NCBI GenBank assembly: GCA_002189035.1
Contig: NEEC01000002.1
Location: 4,921,001-4,985,000, forward strand
Direction: 5' to 3'
DNA: 64,000 bases
Source: Utricularia gibba
Taxonomy: Eukaryota; Streptophyta; Magnoliopsida; Lamiales; Lentibulariaceae
The notes beneath the pieces are model-generated. The model was not told the DNA's origin and searched no databases. It saw only the letters and a list, made by a program, of their open reading frames with translations. Position numbers and translations under genes: made by a program. Below, one piece after another: positions 23,290 to 36,696 of the stretch. Position 1 is the first letter of the stretch; every line of letters begins with the position of its first letter.

Positions 23290-25412
23290 CTGACCTCACA
23301 TACATTTACCTCTAACTGTATTCTATAACTTGTATCTCTCTCTTCTATGACTTCTCAACCTTCCACTATGTGGGATCTAATCCACATCACCTAGTGTAGC
23401 TCGTCTCGTACACTCCCTATCTTGGCATGGTGGTTGTAGTGTCATCATACATGTCCATATTGGCAAGGTTGAACATTCTTACTCCCATACGTACTAGATG
23501 TTACAAAGTTGCATTTTCATTACTTTCTATAGCCACATTCAATATTCATAATTTTTGGGTACTCACATGTAATATGTATCATTACCCACATCTAAAGAAA
23601 ACTCTTGGCACAAAACAACACTCGCTCCCATGACTCTTACCCAAGGTTATCAAGGGGACATATCCTCAGAATTGACCCCTTTGAGGTCTCACTTTTCCCT
23701 CAAGTTTGACTTCCCATCATTGTGTTACATCTTATGCCATAATTTGTTCCACAACTCTCCTTTTATGCTCACTAATAGTCATATCTAATATACTAGTTTG
23801 CTACATCAGTCACTTCTCCACTTCCTCACATGTCTCGCTATCATAGGTGTACACTCAATCCTTCTTTAATCACAAGTAGTGTTTCCACCATCGCTCACCA
23901 ATGAAGGAAAATTAGGACTTCTTATGCATTCTACTCTCGCTCTTTACCCTTTAGTAGTAGCCACAAAAATCACAACTTCCTTTACTATAAATCTTCTAAT
24001 CCTAGATCCTAGATGCTAGACCATTACTTACACTCTCCCATACCCTTAGATGTCTTGCTCTTTGTAAGAGATGGACTAGGAGAACATGTTGTGCATGGTC
24101 ACATGATCTTTTCCATACCATCTCTCCTAGACACTTAGCAATCCTTGATGACCCCTTCATACCATGGGCATGTGGTGCTTGACAAGGCCCCTCAGTAGAT
24201 TCTCTCATCACAACTCATCCATATGTATCAAACATCAATAGCTTGTTTTATTATAACAATATATTCAAGGTTCAAGATATCATTTGAGCAAACTCAATTC
24301 ACAAAAACTATTAAAATTGCACTAAAAGATGAACAAATAATATCCTATCTAGTTACCCTACACCCTATCCTTCATTCTAGACCCTATCATCACTTGTCAC
24401 CCAAATAGGAAAGAGTAAGAAGTAACTCATGATGTATGAGGTTTCCTTCCCATCTATCATAATAAGACAAAACCTTGTAAAGCTCCCATTGTATGAACTT
24501 CTTTCTGACCCTTATATCATCCGTTCCAGTTTCATAATTCTCAACATCATCTCATATCATATTAGATTGCATCCTCTCCACCATATGTCTATGTCCTTTC
24601 AAACAGTACCCATGGTTGTTGCTACAATTGTTGTAGTAAACCTGGTTGCACATATGTGATTTTCATTCCCTTGTGTACTTACATGTTATACGAATTACCT
24701 TGTGTATTCATATACTTTCACATGGTACATAGTTAGCTCCTTTCCTATCAAGTGCTCATGCCCACCATTGCTGTCAAAGACATTACTATGGCCCCACACA
24801 TTTTGTCACGAGCTCGCATAGCTTCAAATGTGGCCCGACAATGACTTGGAGAAATGCTCCAAGAAAAGTCTTAAAGGTCTTACTTTCCATTATCCTCTCC
24901 TTTTGAAGGTTACATTTTTTCAATAAAATATATAATATTACCCTTCCCTTTTGAAAGGGTTTGATCTCGCCATCAATATCCCCATCAACATTCCCTTTAT
25001 GAAGATTTACATCTCACACTCTTTGTTGACATTAGCCTATTCCTTGGCTTTCTGGATCATCATTTGCATCTCCCATCACTTTTGAAGACTTAAATCTTGC
25101 TGTTCTCCTACATCTCATCAACATTAACAGTAAATTTCTTATTTTGCATGGGTTCCCTCTTCTCCTCTTGAGTGGCTACCTCTCCTTTCATCAACATTAA
25201 TTGAATGAATCCTAAACAATGGTCTAATCCTCTTGATACCCCTAATTAGATCAAAGGGGGCCTTTATAAGCTTATGGGACTTAATCCAATTACCTTACAT
25301 CCCACACTCTTAACTCGAAGCTAGCTATCATACTTTTTAGATCAAATCTCTCGTCAACTCATGGATCCTCATCCTAGTCACCTAATCCCAAGTCTCATTC
25401 AGGGGTATGACA
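23290..25412 (-). mobile_element. Probable Ty3/gypsy LTR, antisense
   Basis: The minus strand begins TGTCATACCCC at 25402-25412, a start shared by many plant chromovirus LTRs, directly after a purine-rich tract (minus AAGGTGGGAGGGAATG, 25411-25426) that serves as a polypurine tract. Leftward for about 2 kb the sequence is pyrimidine-rich on the plus strand and has no gene; the far end is not defined. Long frames here have no recognisable product. Confidence 0.4.
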
Positions 25413-25419
25413 TTCCCTC

Positions 25420-25905
25420 CCACCTTATGCTGCTTCATCTCAAAGTGTTGATATGGAACAACTCTTGAAAACTTCTTAAAAATCATGACTCTTTCCTCCC
25501 AATTACATTCATCACTGCTTGCCAGTTTTTCATTACCCAGAGTGTCACTCACTAATTATCTTTGCTCACCCTATATATCTATATCAAGTGTGTTACTTCC
25601 TTCCTTGAAGTTGTTACTCCATAGTCTACAATAACTATCGGTCATGCTTATCATATCGGATTGTCCTCTAAAGTGAATACATCTTACCTTATCCAAAGTA
25701 GTCTAAGTCGTTATGCCACCTCACCAATTCCTTCTTGTGCCTCACAAGATTTGATGTGCCTTGTTCCAAATTGTCAAAACTTCTTCCCCCTAAGTGCTTC
25801 ATTTCCTAGAAGACTATTCCAAGTTGATATATCAACCCAATATCAATTCTTGTGCTTTCCATCAATCTGACCCCAGTTCTTTTTTCCATCTTGTGCCAAC
25901 TTTCT
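25420..25905 (-). pseudogene. Ty3/gypsy pol 3' end (chromodomain-like tail)
   Basis: Leftward on the minus strand, NWEERVMIFKKFSRVVPYQH and then FEMKQHKVGGNVIP reach the polypurine tract. Plant chromovirus Pol proteins end in a similar way (ATWExxxxIxxxFPxFxLEDK…GGGNV). The upstream part is decayed. The assignment rests on this tail plus its place directly before the LTR start. Confidence 0.4.
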
Positions 25906-25916
25906 TACTTAGCCTA

Positions 25917-27267
25917 ATATCTTATATCAGCATTGATTCTCAATTCAAATCTTGAATTGACTTATCAGGAAAATGCAATAAAGCCAATGCTAATACCAAC
26001 ATTGAAGAAATACAGAGGATAAATGAAGAATCCCCAAACTCGAAACTAGAATCGAGTTGTCTTCTTTGTATAGCTATTCACTAGTCTTGTTTTTTTTCCT
26101 AAATGGAGTACCTCTACCAAGAAGAAGAACTCTTGGAGGAAAAATCTCACGAAAGTTATCAAACTACCACATATTTATAACCAAGCATTGGCATGCATTT
26201 TAATGCAGCACGGTTTTCAACGTAGACTTACAAATATAGGCCTAGGCTTTAGGAATATGGGCTTGGACCTTAGGCCAAAATCATCAGCCCATATTATATT
26301 GCGCTTTGGTGATCAACATGGGCTTGAGCCCATATCACAAATTCTTTAACTAATTTATGATTCAAATTTAAAGACATGCTAGAGTCTTCCAAGATTTGAA
26401 TCACAAGCATCTCGGAAAATTTCCAATTCTTGTGTGTGTGACTTACTAGGTTCATTTTTAATCGATGATAAGAAGTGAGAAGTCTCATTTTTCTAATAAT
26501 GATATTGTCCAAATATATAGTGTCTCTCATAAAATATAAGAGATGCCTAGCATAACATATTGTATTTACCTGCTTAAAATTGAATACAATATTCAACGAT
26601 GAACCTTGATTGCTATCCTTATGAATATCCTTTCATTAGAGACTTCGATCTAGAATGGAATCATGGATACTCAAATTCTATTTTATCTAAATCATCAACA
26701 TTATCCTATATGCCTGTTTCAATGGTAGAACGAGAACCTAGAATCTTATTCCAATATCTCGTTACCCTAGCCAAAATTTACCCGACAAAACAATCAAGAA
26801 ACCTGAAGTCTCATCTCCGTTTACCTGGAGTAATGAATCCTATCTTGGTTATTCAAAGATCTTCATGCACTATAGACTTAGGTCATCACTATTGTCAATT
26901 AGTATATTTCAACAAGTTTAAATAGCAAGAAATCTAAGACAATAATATATAAGACACCATGGAACCTCAAGTTGAAGATTTTGACATCTCATGACAAGCA
27001 ACATTCAACTTACTGCCTACTGTATCTTGATAAACACTTTATCAAAGCAATAAAAAAATAGAGGTGGCAACTACACCAACGATGATGCCCAATCAAAGTA
27101 TTCAAATTGTAAACCATTCGAAAATACATGTTACAGGAGAATCTATCGAATATTTTTATCAACTGAAAAATATATTCTCCAAACATGTAATTCTGGACAT
27201 TGTCGTAAAAGAAAGAACAACAATTATGGGATGCTAAATTACATGTCTTTTGAGCATACTTCTAACA
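25917..27267 (-). mobile_element. 3' LTR of the antisense copia element (left-truncated)
   Basis: On the minus strand it starts TGTTAGAAGTATGC at 27267, directly after a polypurine tract (GCAAGTGGAAGAT, 27268-27280). Its far portion at 25917-25990 (CTTATATCAGCATTGATTCT and onward) is shared with 33840-33930, inside the 5' LTR. It is cut at about 25917 by the gypsy relic. A TATAAATA box lies on the minus strand at 26171-26178. Confidence 0.65.
26171..26178 (-). promoter_or_regulatory. TATA box in copia LTR
   Basis: Minus-strand TATAAATA within the 3' LTR. The matching part of the 5' LTR is deleted, so the element itself can no longer be transcribed from it. Confidence 0.45.
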
Positions 27268-28804
27268 ATCTTCCACTTGCGCTAAAGCCATTCACTATAG
27301 TATCTCAATCCCATCTTCTTAAGATGGCAATCCAAATATTGTTGATTCATAGGCTTACTAAGTAGATTGGCCACATTTTCCTTCAATGCTACTTTCTCGA
27401 TTATCACATTTCCCCTTGCTACGATTTCTCGTACGATGTGATATCGCCTTTCTATATGTTTGGAGTTCTTATGGGATCTTGGTTCCTTTGCTTGGACAAT
27501 GGTGCCATTTTTGTCAAAATTAAGGGGGTTTTGTGACTCAATGATAGGAACTACTCCCAACTCAAGAATAAACTTCTTGATCTGAACAGCCTCTTTGCAG
27601 CTTATGAAGCTACTATATACTCAACTTATGTGGTGGAATCTGTAGTTGTTTCCTTTTTGGAACTCTTCCAATCGATTGCTCCACCATTACAAGTAAAAAT
27701 ATATCTAGAAGTCGATTTTCTGTCAACCACATCTGACTGAAAATCGGAATTTGTATATCCAATGATTTTCAAGTCATCTGTTCCATATGTCAAGAACATG
27801 TCCATAGTCCTTCTCAAGTACTACATGACATTCTCGAGTGTAGTCTAATGCTCAAGACCTAGATTAGGCTGATATCTACTGATCAAACTGATAGCAAAAG
27901 CTATATCCAACCTTGTATAGAGCAATGCATACATAAGACTGACTATTGCCAAGAGTATGGAACTCTAGCAATGGATTCTCTCTCCTCCGGAGTTTTGGGA
28001 TTCATTTGATTGGAGAGATGAAGGCCATGTCTAACTGGAAAAAGTCCTCTCTTGGAATCAAGCATGTTGAACTTCTTCAACATATTTCCCAAGTTCCATT
28101 GAGATAAGCCCAATATTCTTTTCACTCTATCTCTATAGAGTGGAATACCAAGAATATAGATACCTTCTCTCAAATATTTCATACAGAAAGTATTGGACAG
28201 CTAGACTTTGACAGATATCAACAATCCTATATCATTTCCCAGCAGTAGAATGTCATCGACATAAAGGATAAGAAATACCACAAAGCTACTATTAATTAAC
28301 TTATACACACACGATTCATTAAGATTTTTAATGAAAAAAAGCCTGTTATAGCTTTATCAAATTACTGATTCCAACTCCTTGACGCTTGTTTCAATCCATA
28401 AATAGATCTTTGCAGCTTGTACACTTTGGCACTATCCGTGGACTTAGGCAATTCCATTAAGATTTCCTCTTTCAGGAACCCGTTTAGAAAAGCAGTTATG
28501 ACATCCATCTACGAAATCTCATAATCAAGATGTGCAGCAATAAACAAGAGATATGTGATGAGCATAAGCATGGCTACAAGAAAGAAGGTTTCCTCATAAT
28601 CAATTCTCTTTTTCTTGCTATACCCCTTAGTTACAAGCCTAGCTTTATAGATTTGCACCTTTCCATTAGGCACTCTCTTTCTCTTAAGGATCCATTTGCA
28701 CCCAATAATTACGATACCCTCAAGCGGATCAACAAGCACCCATACTTGATTGCTATATATAGAATTCATTTCAGAGCACATATCATCCTTCCACTTAGAA
28801 AGAT

Positions 28805-29983
28805 TGATAACACATATTTTCGAGTGATTCAGTATAGGAAATAACTTATATTGTGCTACAAAAATTAAGTTTTACTGCCTAGTTCTATATTTTTGCGCAT
28901 AGTACCGTAGTTATGTTATTTTAATCTTAGTTGGGACTAAATCTACGATTTGGTCCCAACTTTACCTCTAATAGTTTTATTTGAGGAATGTAGCACATGT
29001 CACAACACAAATCCCAAGGAGTCGGATATGAACAGTGTAATGGAAGAGGATGAGGTAGAAGTCTGAAAAGGAGTACACACAAAATCCAAAAAAGAGCAAA
29101 AGTAGGATTTTGAACAAAAAGGGGGATAAGATGGAGAGAGAAAAAAGATCTCTCCCATTGGGACACACGACACATTCTTCCTGAAGAAGATTTTTGGGGG
29201 GGAAGACAAAGGAAGATGAACCAGGAATGAAGTTAATGTTTGAAGACTATTTTCTATTTCCAAAGAATATTACTCTTAGCTAAGAGTAGCTAGCAACATT
29301 TCTAATTTTCTATTGACATTTTAAATTCCTTGCTTGTTTACTTTCTGGTATTCGACTATGAGATGAGTACAATGTGGATGATGTTTTCTTTTCTATTTTC
29401 ATTTACCTTAAACATGAGTGGCTAAGCATTTAGGGATTCCTTGGGGTGAAAAGGGGAGAATTGTGCTAATCAATCTTTAGACCTAATCAACGATAAGTCA
29501 TGCCACTTCCTTAACAAACCAGGATAGATACAGAAGGGGGAAGTAGTGAAACCCAGCTTAACAACCCTAATTAGAGATAGACCAAAGATTAGGGGGAAAA
29601 CGAAAGTTTGGGTAGACCTAGACTTTGTTTGTTAGTTTTTTGATTTATGGTTTGTGTGAGCTTGTTTAGTGGTAAGCATACATCCCCTAGGAGTCCCAAT
29701 GCATTACCCATTTCATCTTAGAAACAACCGAGTTCAGAAGTTTGTTACTTTTCTTTACTGTATTTCAGTGCAACTCTGTTTTAGTCCTAGTTAAGATCAA
29801 ATCTATCAACATGATACTGATTGCATGCATTGACTTTCACATAGCAAGCACCTAGCTCCTGGTGTTTGACCCTAGTCCGTTATGCTCATATTTTTCATAT
29901 GATTTTATGTGAATTAGGTTTATAAATTTTATTTGATAGGAGAAATTTGCATTTTAACGACATGCAATATTTTTCGTTTATCA
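28805..29983 (-). mobile_element. Family-1 LTR-like element inside the copia pol gene
   Basis: On the minus strand it starts TGATAAACGAAAAATATTGC and ends GTGTTATCA (1179 bp). It falls exactly between EEAIQDVDA and SKWKDDMCSEMNS of the copia polyprotein, which shows that it is an insertion. Flanking AAGAT/AGCAT are a decayed target duplication at best. Inside, blocks such as CTATCAAATAAAATTTATAA and GGTGCTTGCTATGTGAAAGT define family 1. No coding domain. Confidence 0.8.
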
Positions 29984-30621
29984 AGCATCAACATCTTGAA
30001 TTGCTTCCTCATGTGTAGAAGGATCATCAAATTGAAGTTTTTCTTTAAAAAGGAACAAATCTTGCTCTTTCTCAAGAAGAAGATCAAGCCTAGTAACCGG
30101 GAAAGGCACCCTACTAGACCTTTTCAATGTGCCTTGGTTACAAGTCTCAGCTCTGCCAACTTCATTTATCGATGTGTCTACATCCATATCGGCAACTTGT
30201 TGGTCCTTAGAAGTCACCACATCTAATTCTATCTTCCTTCCTTTTTCATCTTCTTGAACAAACTCTTTTTCAAGAAATATGGAATGCCTCTCAAGAACAA
30301 CTCTTTGTTCACCAGGAAGATAGAAATAATAACCCAACTCTGATAATGGATAACCAAGAAATATGAGATGTGGTTTCCCATTCCACATCTTATATGGAAC
30401 TTTAGAAACCGATTTAGAAGGTACTCTTTTAAGAATATAACATGCTATATTCAAAGCATATCGTCATAAGGAAGTAGGCAAGTCGATGTAACACATCATT
30501 GAACGGACCATATCCAATTCAAAGTGACGAAGTAGTTGTAACCATCTTTGGCCTGAACATTGAGCTCACATACATCACTATATATCAATTCAAGAATATC
30601 TATGGCTCTTTCGAAGTGCCC

Positions 30622-31973
30622 TGTATGTTAAGTGTCATTTTTTTATTACTTCTTAGGTTGTTTTTATGTTTAAATGTGATTAGAAGTGTCTAATTAGGAG
30701 TCTATAATGTGAGATTTGGGTTTTTATCTAGTTTAGGGTAATTATCCTAAATCTTGTATTTTATATATTAATTTTACTAGTTTTAATTGAGTTTTTCTAG
30801 AGGCGCACACGTGGCAGGAAGTGAGAGAAAGAGTGCATCAGATGGCGACAAATTGGATCTTCCCGAGCTGACATTCCCTTGATTTCCGGAAGACTGCAGA
30901 CGCCTAATCATGAGCCTTGACATGCGGAACACGGGAGTCTCTGACATGCGGCATCATTAGCGTACCAGTGTCAGACGTTGCTTGCAAGTCATCCCAAGTT
31001 CAGCAGAATCATAGGGACACGAAAGCTCAGACTCTCAATGAAGTTCAGTTCTGTTCAGACAAGTTGAGTTTACTTTCAGTTTAGTTTTCCCGTTTGTTTC
31101 TCTCTCTAGAGGATTTTTCCTCTAGCTTCTCTCTAGAACCTTGTTTGCGTTTCCTTTAGTTTGTAAGGCCGTTCGTGGCTAGAAGCTTCCGTTTCTGGGT
31201 TGGAACACCCCCAGATCTATGTATCGTTAGCTTATCTTCACATTTTCTCTGAATCCGAATGGGTTTCGTATGTCTTCGTGCGACCATGTTGCAATCTTTC
31301 TGTAACAGTCCCCTTGTTCAAGGTTCATGGTTAGCTGATCACTACCCGTGGATTTTGGAGAGGAGCAAGGTGGAAAACACCAACTTGAGCCCTTTTGGCA
31401 GGAGGAAGACAACGTTTTGTCTGTGGCTGTACCTCAGGATCAATGGACAGGTAGTGACCTCGTATCTGGACTCATTGGGTCATTGGCAACACTCGGGCAC
31501 ACGCGCGCAATTCGGCCGTGAGGGTACGCTGGCAGGACCTCTTATTCTCACGTTCGTCCAAGGAGGAGCAACATCGGGCTATTCCCGTGCCTTCTTGCAA
31601 GAAAGTGTAAGGGAGGGTAGGCAATTAGTTACTCCTATAACCGCGTACTCGAGAGGACCAGAGAAGAGTGAAGACGCAACGAACATAGTTGGACATGATT
31701 CCAAACCCAGGAACATTTACTTTATTTAAGGTTCATCGCTTATGTTCATTTTAGTTGTTTGCTCAAAACCCCTCTCATTCCCTTACTCAAGCTTCATCAT
31801 CAACGTTTCTCGCACCGTTTACCTTCAAAACCGTTTACAAATCGTGACACTTGTATTCGGGGTGACTCACCTTTCACTCAAAAACAACTCCCTGTGTTCG
31901 ACACCCGTACTATGCTTTTGTGTTTTACGAGTTTTAAAAGTATTAAAATTTGTTGTGGAAACGATACGCATCA
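30622..31973 (+). mobile_element. Family-3 LTR-like element inside the copia gene
   Basis: It starts TGTATGTTAAGTGTC and ends ATACGCATCA (1352 bp), and falls between EGKMTKRL and GHFERAIDILEL of the antisense copia polyprotein. It matches the flanks of 11548-13622. A CACGTGGC G-box-like site is at about 30811. A 156-codon open frame (31259-31729) lies inside; its product is not recognised and it is not conserved in the other copy. The target duplication is not evident (TGCCC versus AAAGC). Confidence 0.65.
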
Positions 31974-33539
31974 AAAGCCTCTTTGTCATTTTCCCTTCAA
32001 GACAAAGGACACAAGTTAGATATGGATCTGAATCGAGATTGCTCAAGATTCCCATACTCCCTAACTTGTTCACTCTATTACTTGAAATATGGCAAAGCCT
32101 CAAATGCCATAGATAACTCACACTACTGAATTCCTTGCAAATCATATGAATTTGAATGACTTTATCCGATGATATTTTGTTGTTATCTTTATTAAGACAG
32201 TATACACCATCTTGTATCAAACCATGCCCAACGAGTTCATTTGCAAAATATATCATATATATATATATATATATAGCTATCCTTAGCAAAATGAAACTCA
32301 TACCCCATCTCAGTCAAATTGAAGATAGAGATTATATTTCGGTAAGCACGCGATAAGTACAAAACATCTTTCAACAACAAAGCATGGTCATCCAATGCAA
32401 CCAAAACCTATCCTAAGGACACCGTAGTAACACTTTCTTTGTCTCCTATCTGAAGAATCACCTTTTTCGATCACAATGACCCTCGATCACTCTTACTCTA
32501 CACATGTGTAATGATGTGAGAACTAGCACCGGTATCTAATACCCAAGTGAGTGACGAGCAATCAAGCACATTCGAAGATGAAGAATGCAAACTTTTTGCG
32601 TTCTCCTTGCCATTACTTTCTTTAATAGACTTAAGGAAATCCGGACAGCTCCTTTTCAAGTGTCCCTTATTTGTGGCAATGGAAACACTTTCTTTTGCTA
32701 CTCGACTCGCCCTTCTCAAGGTCGGTCTGTTTCCTCTTCATGAAACTACTCTTGACTTTTAATTCCTCATTGACCTTCTCTTTGCCCTTCTTTATGAACT
32801 TCTTCTTCTTCTTTCCAACAATGACAATGGAGAACTAGCAAGATCTACATATATTCAAACATACACATCAATCAAGAAGTCACAGACTTCAACTAATTGA
32901 TTGCTACATTCATGTTTATCACATAAACAAAGTATGCACAATGTAATAAATAGAATTATCCTTGTTCTACATCTCCTCAAGTACATATGTTATTCTTGGA
33001 GCATGTAAAACAATAATAAAAAATTTAATTTACATATCTCATATGCAATTCTATCTCTGCTTCTAACATTTCCATTCCCATGCACCCATGCCATTCTTGA
33101 ATAAAATACTAGTCAATTAAACCCATTCAGCAAGCAACCACATAAGCAATTTAATATCTCAGGTACACATGCCATTTTTTATATAAATACACACCATGAT
33201 TTAACAATAAATGAATAATATCACATATCAATCAAAATATTGACTGAATGGAGAGTCAAGAAACATTAATATAAAATGTTTCAAAACTTGATCTTTGAAT
33301 TTGAAAAATAAATTCTGAAGATAGATAATCAAATAAATTTCCAGAAAACCATATTTCCCATTATTTAAACCAAGTCATATATTGAAATTAGCCAATTTAG
33401 AATTTAAAACTCCCACTAAAACTAGAGATGGTTGCTTGAAGAACAAATGGCCTTAGCAACCAAGAATTGATGATCAAAGATAAACCAACGTGTGCAAAAT
33501 ATTGCAAACCTATCGATGATCAAATAGTTGTTAAACCTC

Positions 33540-33551
33540 GCTTTGATACCA
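33540..33551 (-). other. Primer-binding site of the copia element
   Basis: Minus strand TGGTATCAAAGC (tRNA-iMet complement) directly inside the 5' LTR and upstream of the gag relic. Confidence 0.75.
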
Positions 33552-33960
33552 CTATCAAGATATGTGCAATGAAAGGTGGGAAAAACAAAAATTTTCCCTT
33601 TTCATAACCAGCGATATCTCATATCGCAAATAGCATCGAAACTGCAATGGCTCTAGCTCGTCCACATGAACTAGAAATCATTTCGCCAAGATTAAAAACA
33701 ACAAATGTGTCTAATACATTTTTCTCAATTTGTGTCTATATCATCTCTTGGTATAAACATCAAATGACACTAATATCTCATATTGACATCAAGACTTGAT
33801 TCAACTCTTGAATCAATATATTGGGAAATGCATCCATATCAATGCTAATATCTTATATCAGCATTGATTCTCAATTCAACTCTTGAATCGACTTATCATG
33901 AAAACACAGTAAAGTCAATGCTAATATCTCATGTTAACATTGACATCTATATCAATGGAA
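33552..33960 (-). mobile_element. 5' LTR remnant of the copia element
   Basis: Adjacent to the primer-binding site. The stretch 33840-33930 matches 25917-25990 in the 3' LTR. Homology ends near 33960, so about 1 kb of the promoter-side LTR has been lost. Confidence 0.6.
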
Positions 33961-33964
33961 AATA

Positions 33965-36330
33965 TGCTTAGCAAATGGGTTGTACACCACATTCCATATA
34001 TATTGTAAATGCAACATTTATTAAACATCGGGCATCATGACACAATCTACTCATGGTACTCTGCATGGACATTGTTTCATTTTGAAGTATTTGGAACATG
34101 GTGTATTAGGCAATAGTGTTTTGGGCCTGAACATAATATTTAATAACAATGGAGCTCATGAATGTAATTGACAAGACCCGCATGTAGGCATGTATGGCGT
34201 TACACATGGCTGTGAAATTGTGTAACTTGGAAAATACACTTCACAACACAATCTACTTGTGGTGTTTAATGTACAGATGATTGTAACATGAGATAGTTGG
34301 AATGCAGGTGTTCCAAGTAGTGTCTAGGCAAGATATAGTAACTATGAGTTTTCAAGCAATAACCTTATAATACTTTCACAACGAGTGCTTTATCAGAGGC
34401 TGTCCTACTTGCACCAATCGACGAATGTCAGAATCTACATCTCATCCACCAATACTTCTGAAAAGGTCTAGATATCACCTCCTCAAAGCAATGAACAGTT
34501 GTTCGTTGAGTTGTGCTTGTTGGTAGTAGAGAGTATGACATTCTCAGACTATTCATGAATGTTAACATCAAAGAAATTATTAGCAAAAGCATTGTGAGAA
34601 TGTGCATATATACTGATTGGGTTGACGAGAGACTTGTACAATAAAACATCAATGAGTGAATATTCAGCTGATGGTATTTGCCATTAAATCCCTTGTTGGT
34701 ACCCCAAACATAAGTCCACATCTTGAGGCACCAACACAATATTATATATGTAATGACCTTCATCACCAATAGTAAAATCATTCATAAAACATCATAGAGG
34801 CACAATACTGCTTGTAGCACCTGTTTTTGCACAAGAATTTTTTTATGATACCCTCTATACATGTTTTTGCATCCAAAATTCTCAAAAACATGCAAATCAT
34901 TTCTGACACAGTCACATACTTCCTAGGTGTTAATGCAAATCAATTTTTCAAAAAACTGCACAATACACCAAAGCATCTCTACTAATTCTCAAATTCTCAT
35001 TCAATGACCTATTCATATTGTTAACCAATCTATAGCACCAAGCACCAAACATTGCTCTCAAGTGTCTCACATATCAGATCTAAACAAATCTATTACAAAT
35101 TTGAATAAATCTGCTACAGATCTGTAGGAATTCTAACTTTCAAAAAGATTGGTAGATAAATCTGTATTTGCGATGCTTGTGTCTGGTTTTTGGTAGACCT
35201 ACATTCAAAATTACATGAGAATGAGAATAGAATTGAAAACAATGCCCTTGTTTAGCTAAACTGACTACCTTCCCTAGGTTTAGTTAAACCCAACTCGGCG
35301 AGTTCCTGCCGGATATATAGGTAGCAGGTGCATTTATTTTTATTTGCCTGAAACCCACATACCAAACGTGGTTTATCTCTAAACCCACACCGCAATCCAC
35401 CTAAACCACTCAACCAAACGTGGCCTTAGAGTTATCTTTTGCAATCTTTTTTTCCTTCACATTTAAATATGTCGTTGGGTGGCACGATGATAGTGCCATT
35501 AATATAGCCAGCACGTCACTGACTTACAATAAAGTTCCACATCAGATTTTGCCAAATAACAAAAGTTGTCTGCATTCCATCTAAGAATTGTAGCATACAT
35601 ATTGGCCATAACTAATCACATGAAGACTAAAGATTCAATATTTATGACTCATTTTGAAACTAAAGATTCAAACTTTAGAACTAAAAAATTTCGAAGTACT
35701 TCAGAACAATCTACTTACAACAAATTATGAAAAACTAATTCAATATTTATTTATTTATTGAATAAATAAAAAATTCTATATTTATTTTTATTTTCCATCT
35801 TTTACTTTATATTTTTTATGTATTTCACGAGGTCTATAAAAATAAAAAACGGAATGAAGTGCAAACATTAAAAAAAAGAGCAATTTGTAATGTTTTATAA
35901 AACACTCATGTATTATTAAATCAACCTATTAAATATATTTTATCAATCTGCCAAACACCCCTACCAATATTGTTGGTCTTAAATTCATCACACCAGGAAA
36001 CAAATCTAAAGCACATGTTATGTAATTAATGATTGTAATGTAACTTATGAAAATGAATTAGATCCATTATACAGTTTGATTATATATTTAAGTTGATTTC
36101 TTAAAAAATAAATTGAATCATATTCAATTATGTTTTCAAATATCTATAAGTAAAAAAAAATTTAATAAATTAATTCGAATTTCAATCTAGATTAATTCCA
36201 TGGTTTTAAATATTCTATGGTTTTCCGATGGGTCCAATACTTGATCATGAAATTAAAGGTGGCCCGGCCCATAGCAGCCCACCAATGAATCACACACCTA
36301 TGCCCAATAGAGACGTGGAATATTATTAAT
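33965..36330. other. Gene-free, repeat-derived stretch
   Basis: I see no gene. Minus-strand frames around 34428-34781 give no recognisable product. 35411-35428 carries a Harbinger-like end (CAACCAAACGTGGCC followed by TTA). From 35440 the sequence is plain AT-rich spacer leading to the small gene at 36469. Confidence 0.35.
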
Positions 36331-36411
36331 TAATCAACAAAAAAAAAAGTTTTGTTTGTTCTTATCCATTCCCGAGACCCGCACATGGTTTCCTTTTCCC
36401 CAGCTCCCCAT

Positions 36412-36420
36412 TCTATTTAA
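36412..36420 (+). promoter_or_regulatory. Possible TATA box of the small gene
   Basis: TCTATTTAA about 50 bases before the ATG at 36469, directly before the GC-rich coding stretch. If used, it would give a leader of about 20 bases. Confidence 0.35.
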
Positions 36421-36468
36421 TGATTGGCACTCAGACACCGACCAGGAAGTGCGAGAAGGCGAAGGGGA

Positions 36469-36696
36469 ATGACGAAGAACGAGAGGGGGGCGAAGAAGGC
36501 GGAGGAGCAGTTGAAGAAGAAGAAGTTGGACCGTCACTCCGGTTCGGGGATGTCCGGTTCGCCCAAGAAGGGAGGCCACGGCGGCAAGTTCACTTGGGCC
36601 GGCGACCGCTTCTCGGAGGCGGAGATGGGGAAACAGGATCCCGTGGATTCCGGTGACCCCAATTACGTCGACCCGGATCCCACCCACCGCGACTGA
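36469..36696 (+). CDS. Small hydrophilic protein with HABP4/PAI-RBP1-like GGHGGKFTW block
   Basis: A 75-codon single-exon gene. It starts MTKNERGAKKAEEQLKKKKL (basic, helix-prone), then SGSPKKGGHGGKFTWAGDRF, then an acidic tail of Asp/Pro/Glu ending THRD. The KKGGHGGKFTW stretch resembles the short Gly/Lys block of plant HABP4/PAI-RBP1-like RNA-binding proteins, and small plant proteins of this shape are known, but the molecular role is unclear. GC is high and codon-like, against an AT-rich background. An ATG at 36420 in another frame opens an overlapping frame; a TATA-like TCTATTTAA (36412-36420) overlaps that ATG, so it is probably upstream of transcription start. A real gene seems likely. 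Confidence 0.7.
   Translation: MTKNERGAKKAEEQLKKKKLDRHSGSGMSGSPKKGGHGGKFTWAGDRFSEAEMGKQDPVDSGDPNYVDPDPTHRD

Larger units (their letters stand above)
27282..33539 (-). pseudogene. Antisense Ty1/copia polyprotein, nearly full order but disrupted
   Basis: Reading leftward: gag zinc knuckle NKGHLKRSCPDFLK (32640-32680) and protease WVLDTGASSHI (about 32500-32540); GAG-pre-integrase YLWHLRLCHISSNRVNKL, then CLEGKMTKR (31980-32110); integrase start HFERAIDILELIYSDVC (30560-30625); integrase tail with KRVPSKSVSKVPYKMW (30380-30430); RT start EMNSIYSNQVWVLVDP and CKWILKRKRVPNGKVQIYKA (28600-28775); catalytic YVDD intact at 28252-28263; RNase H CNGGAIDWKSSKKETT (27630-27700). Stops and shifts occur throughout, and most of the integrase core is missing. 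Two LTR-like elements interrupt it (28805-29983, 30622-31973). Confidence 0.9.

Noticed and set aside
34428-34781. 117-codon minus-strand frame as a transposase
   Set aside because: No conserved motif could be identified; composition is that of decayed repeat.
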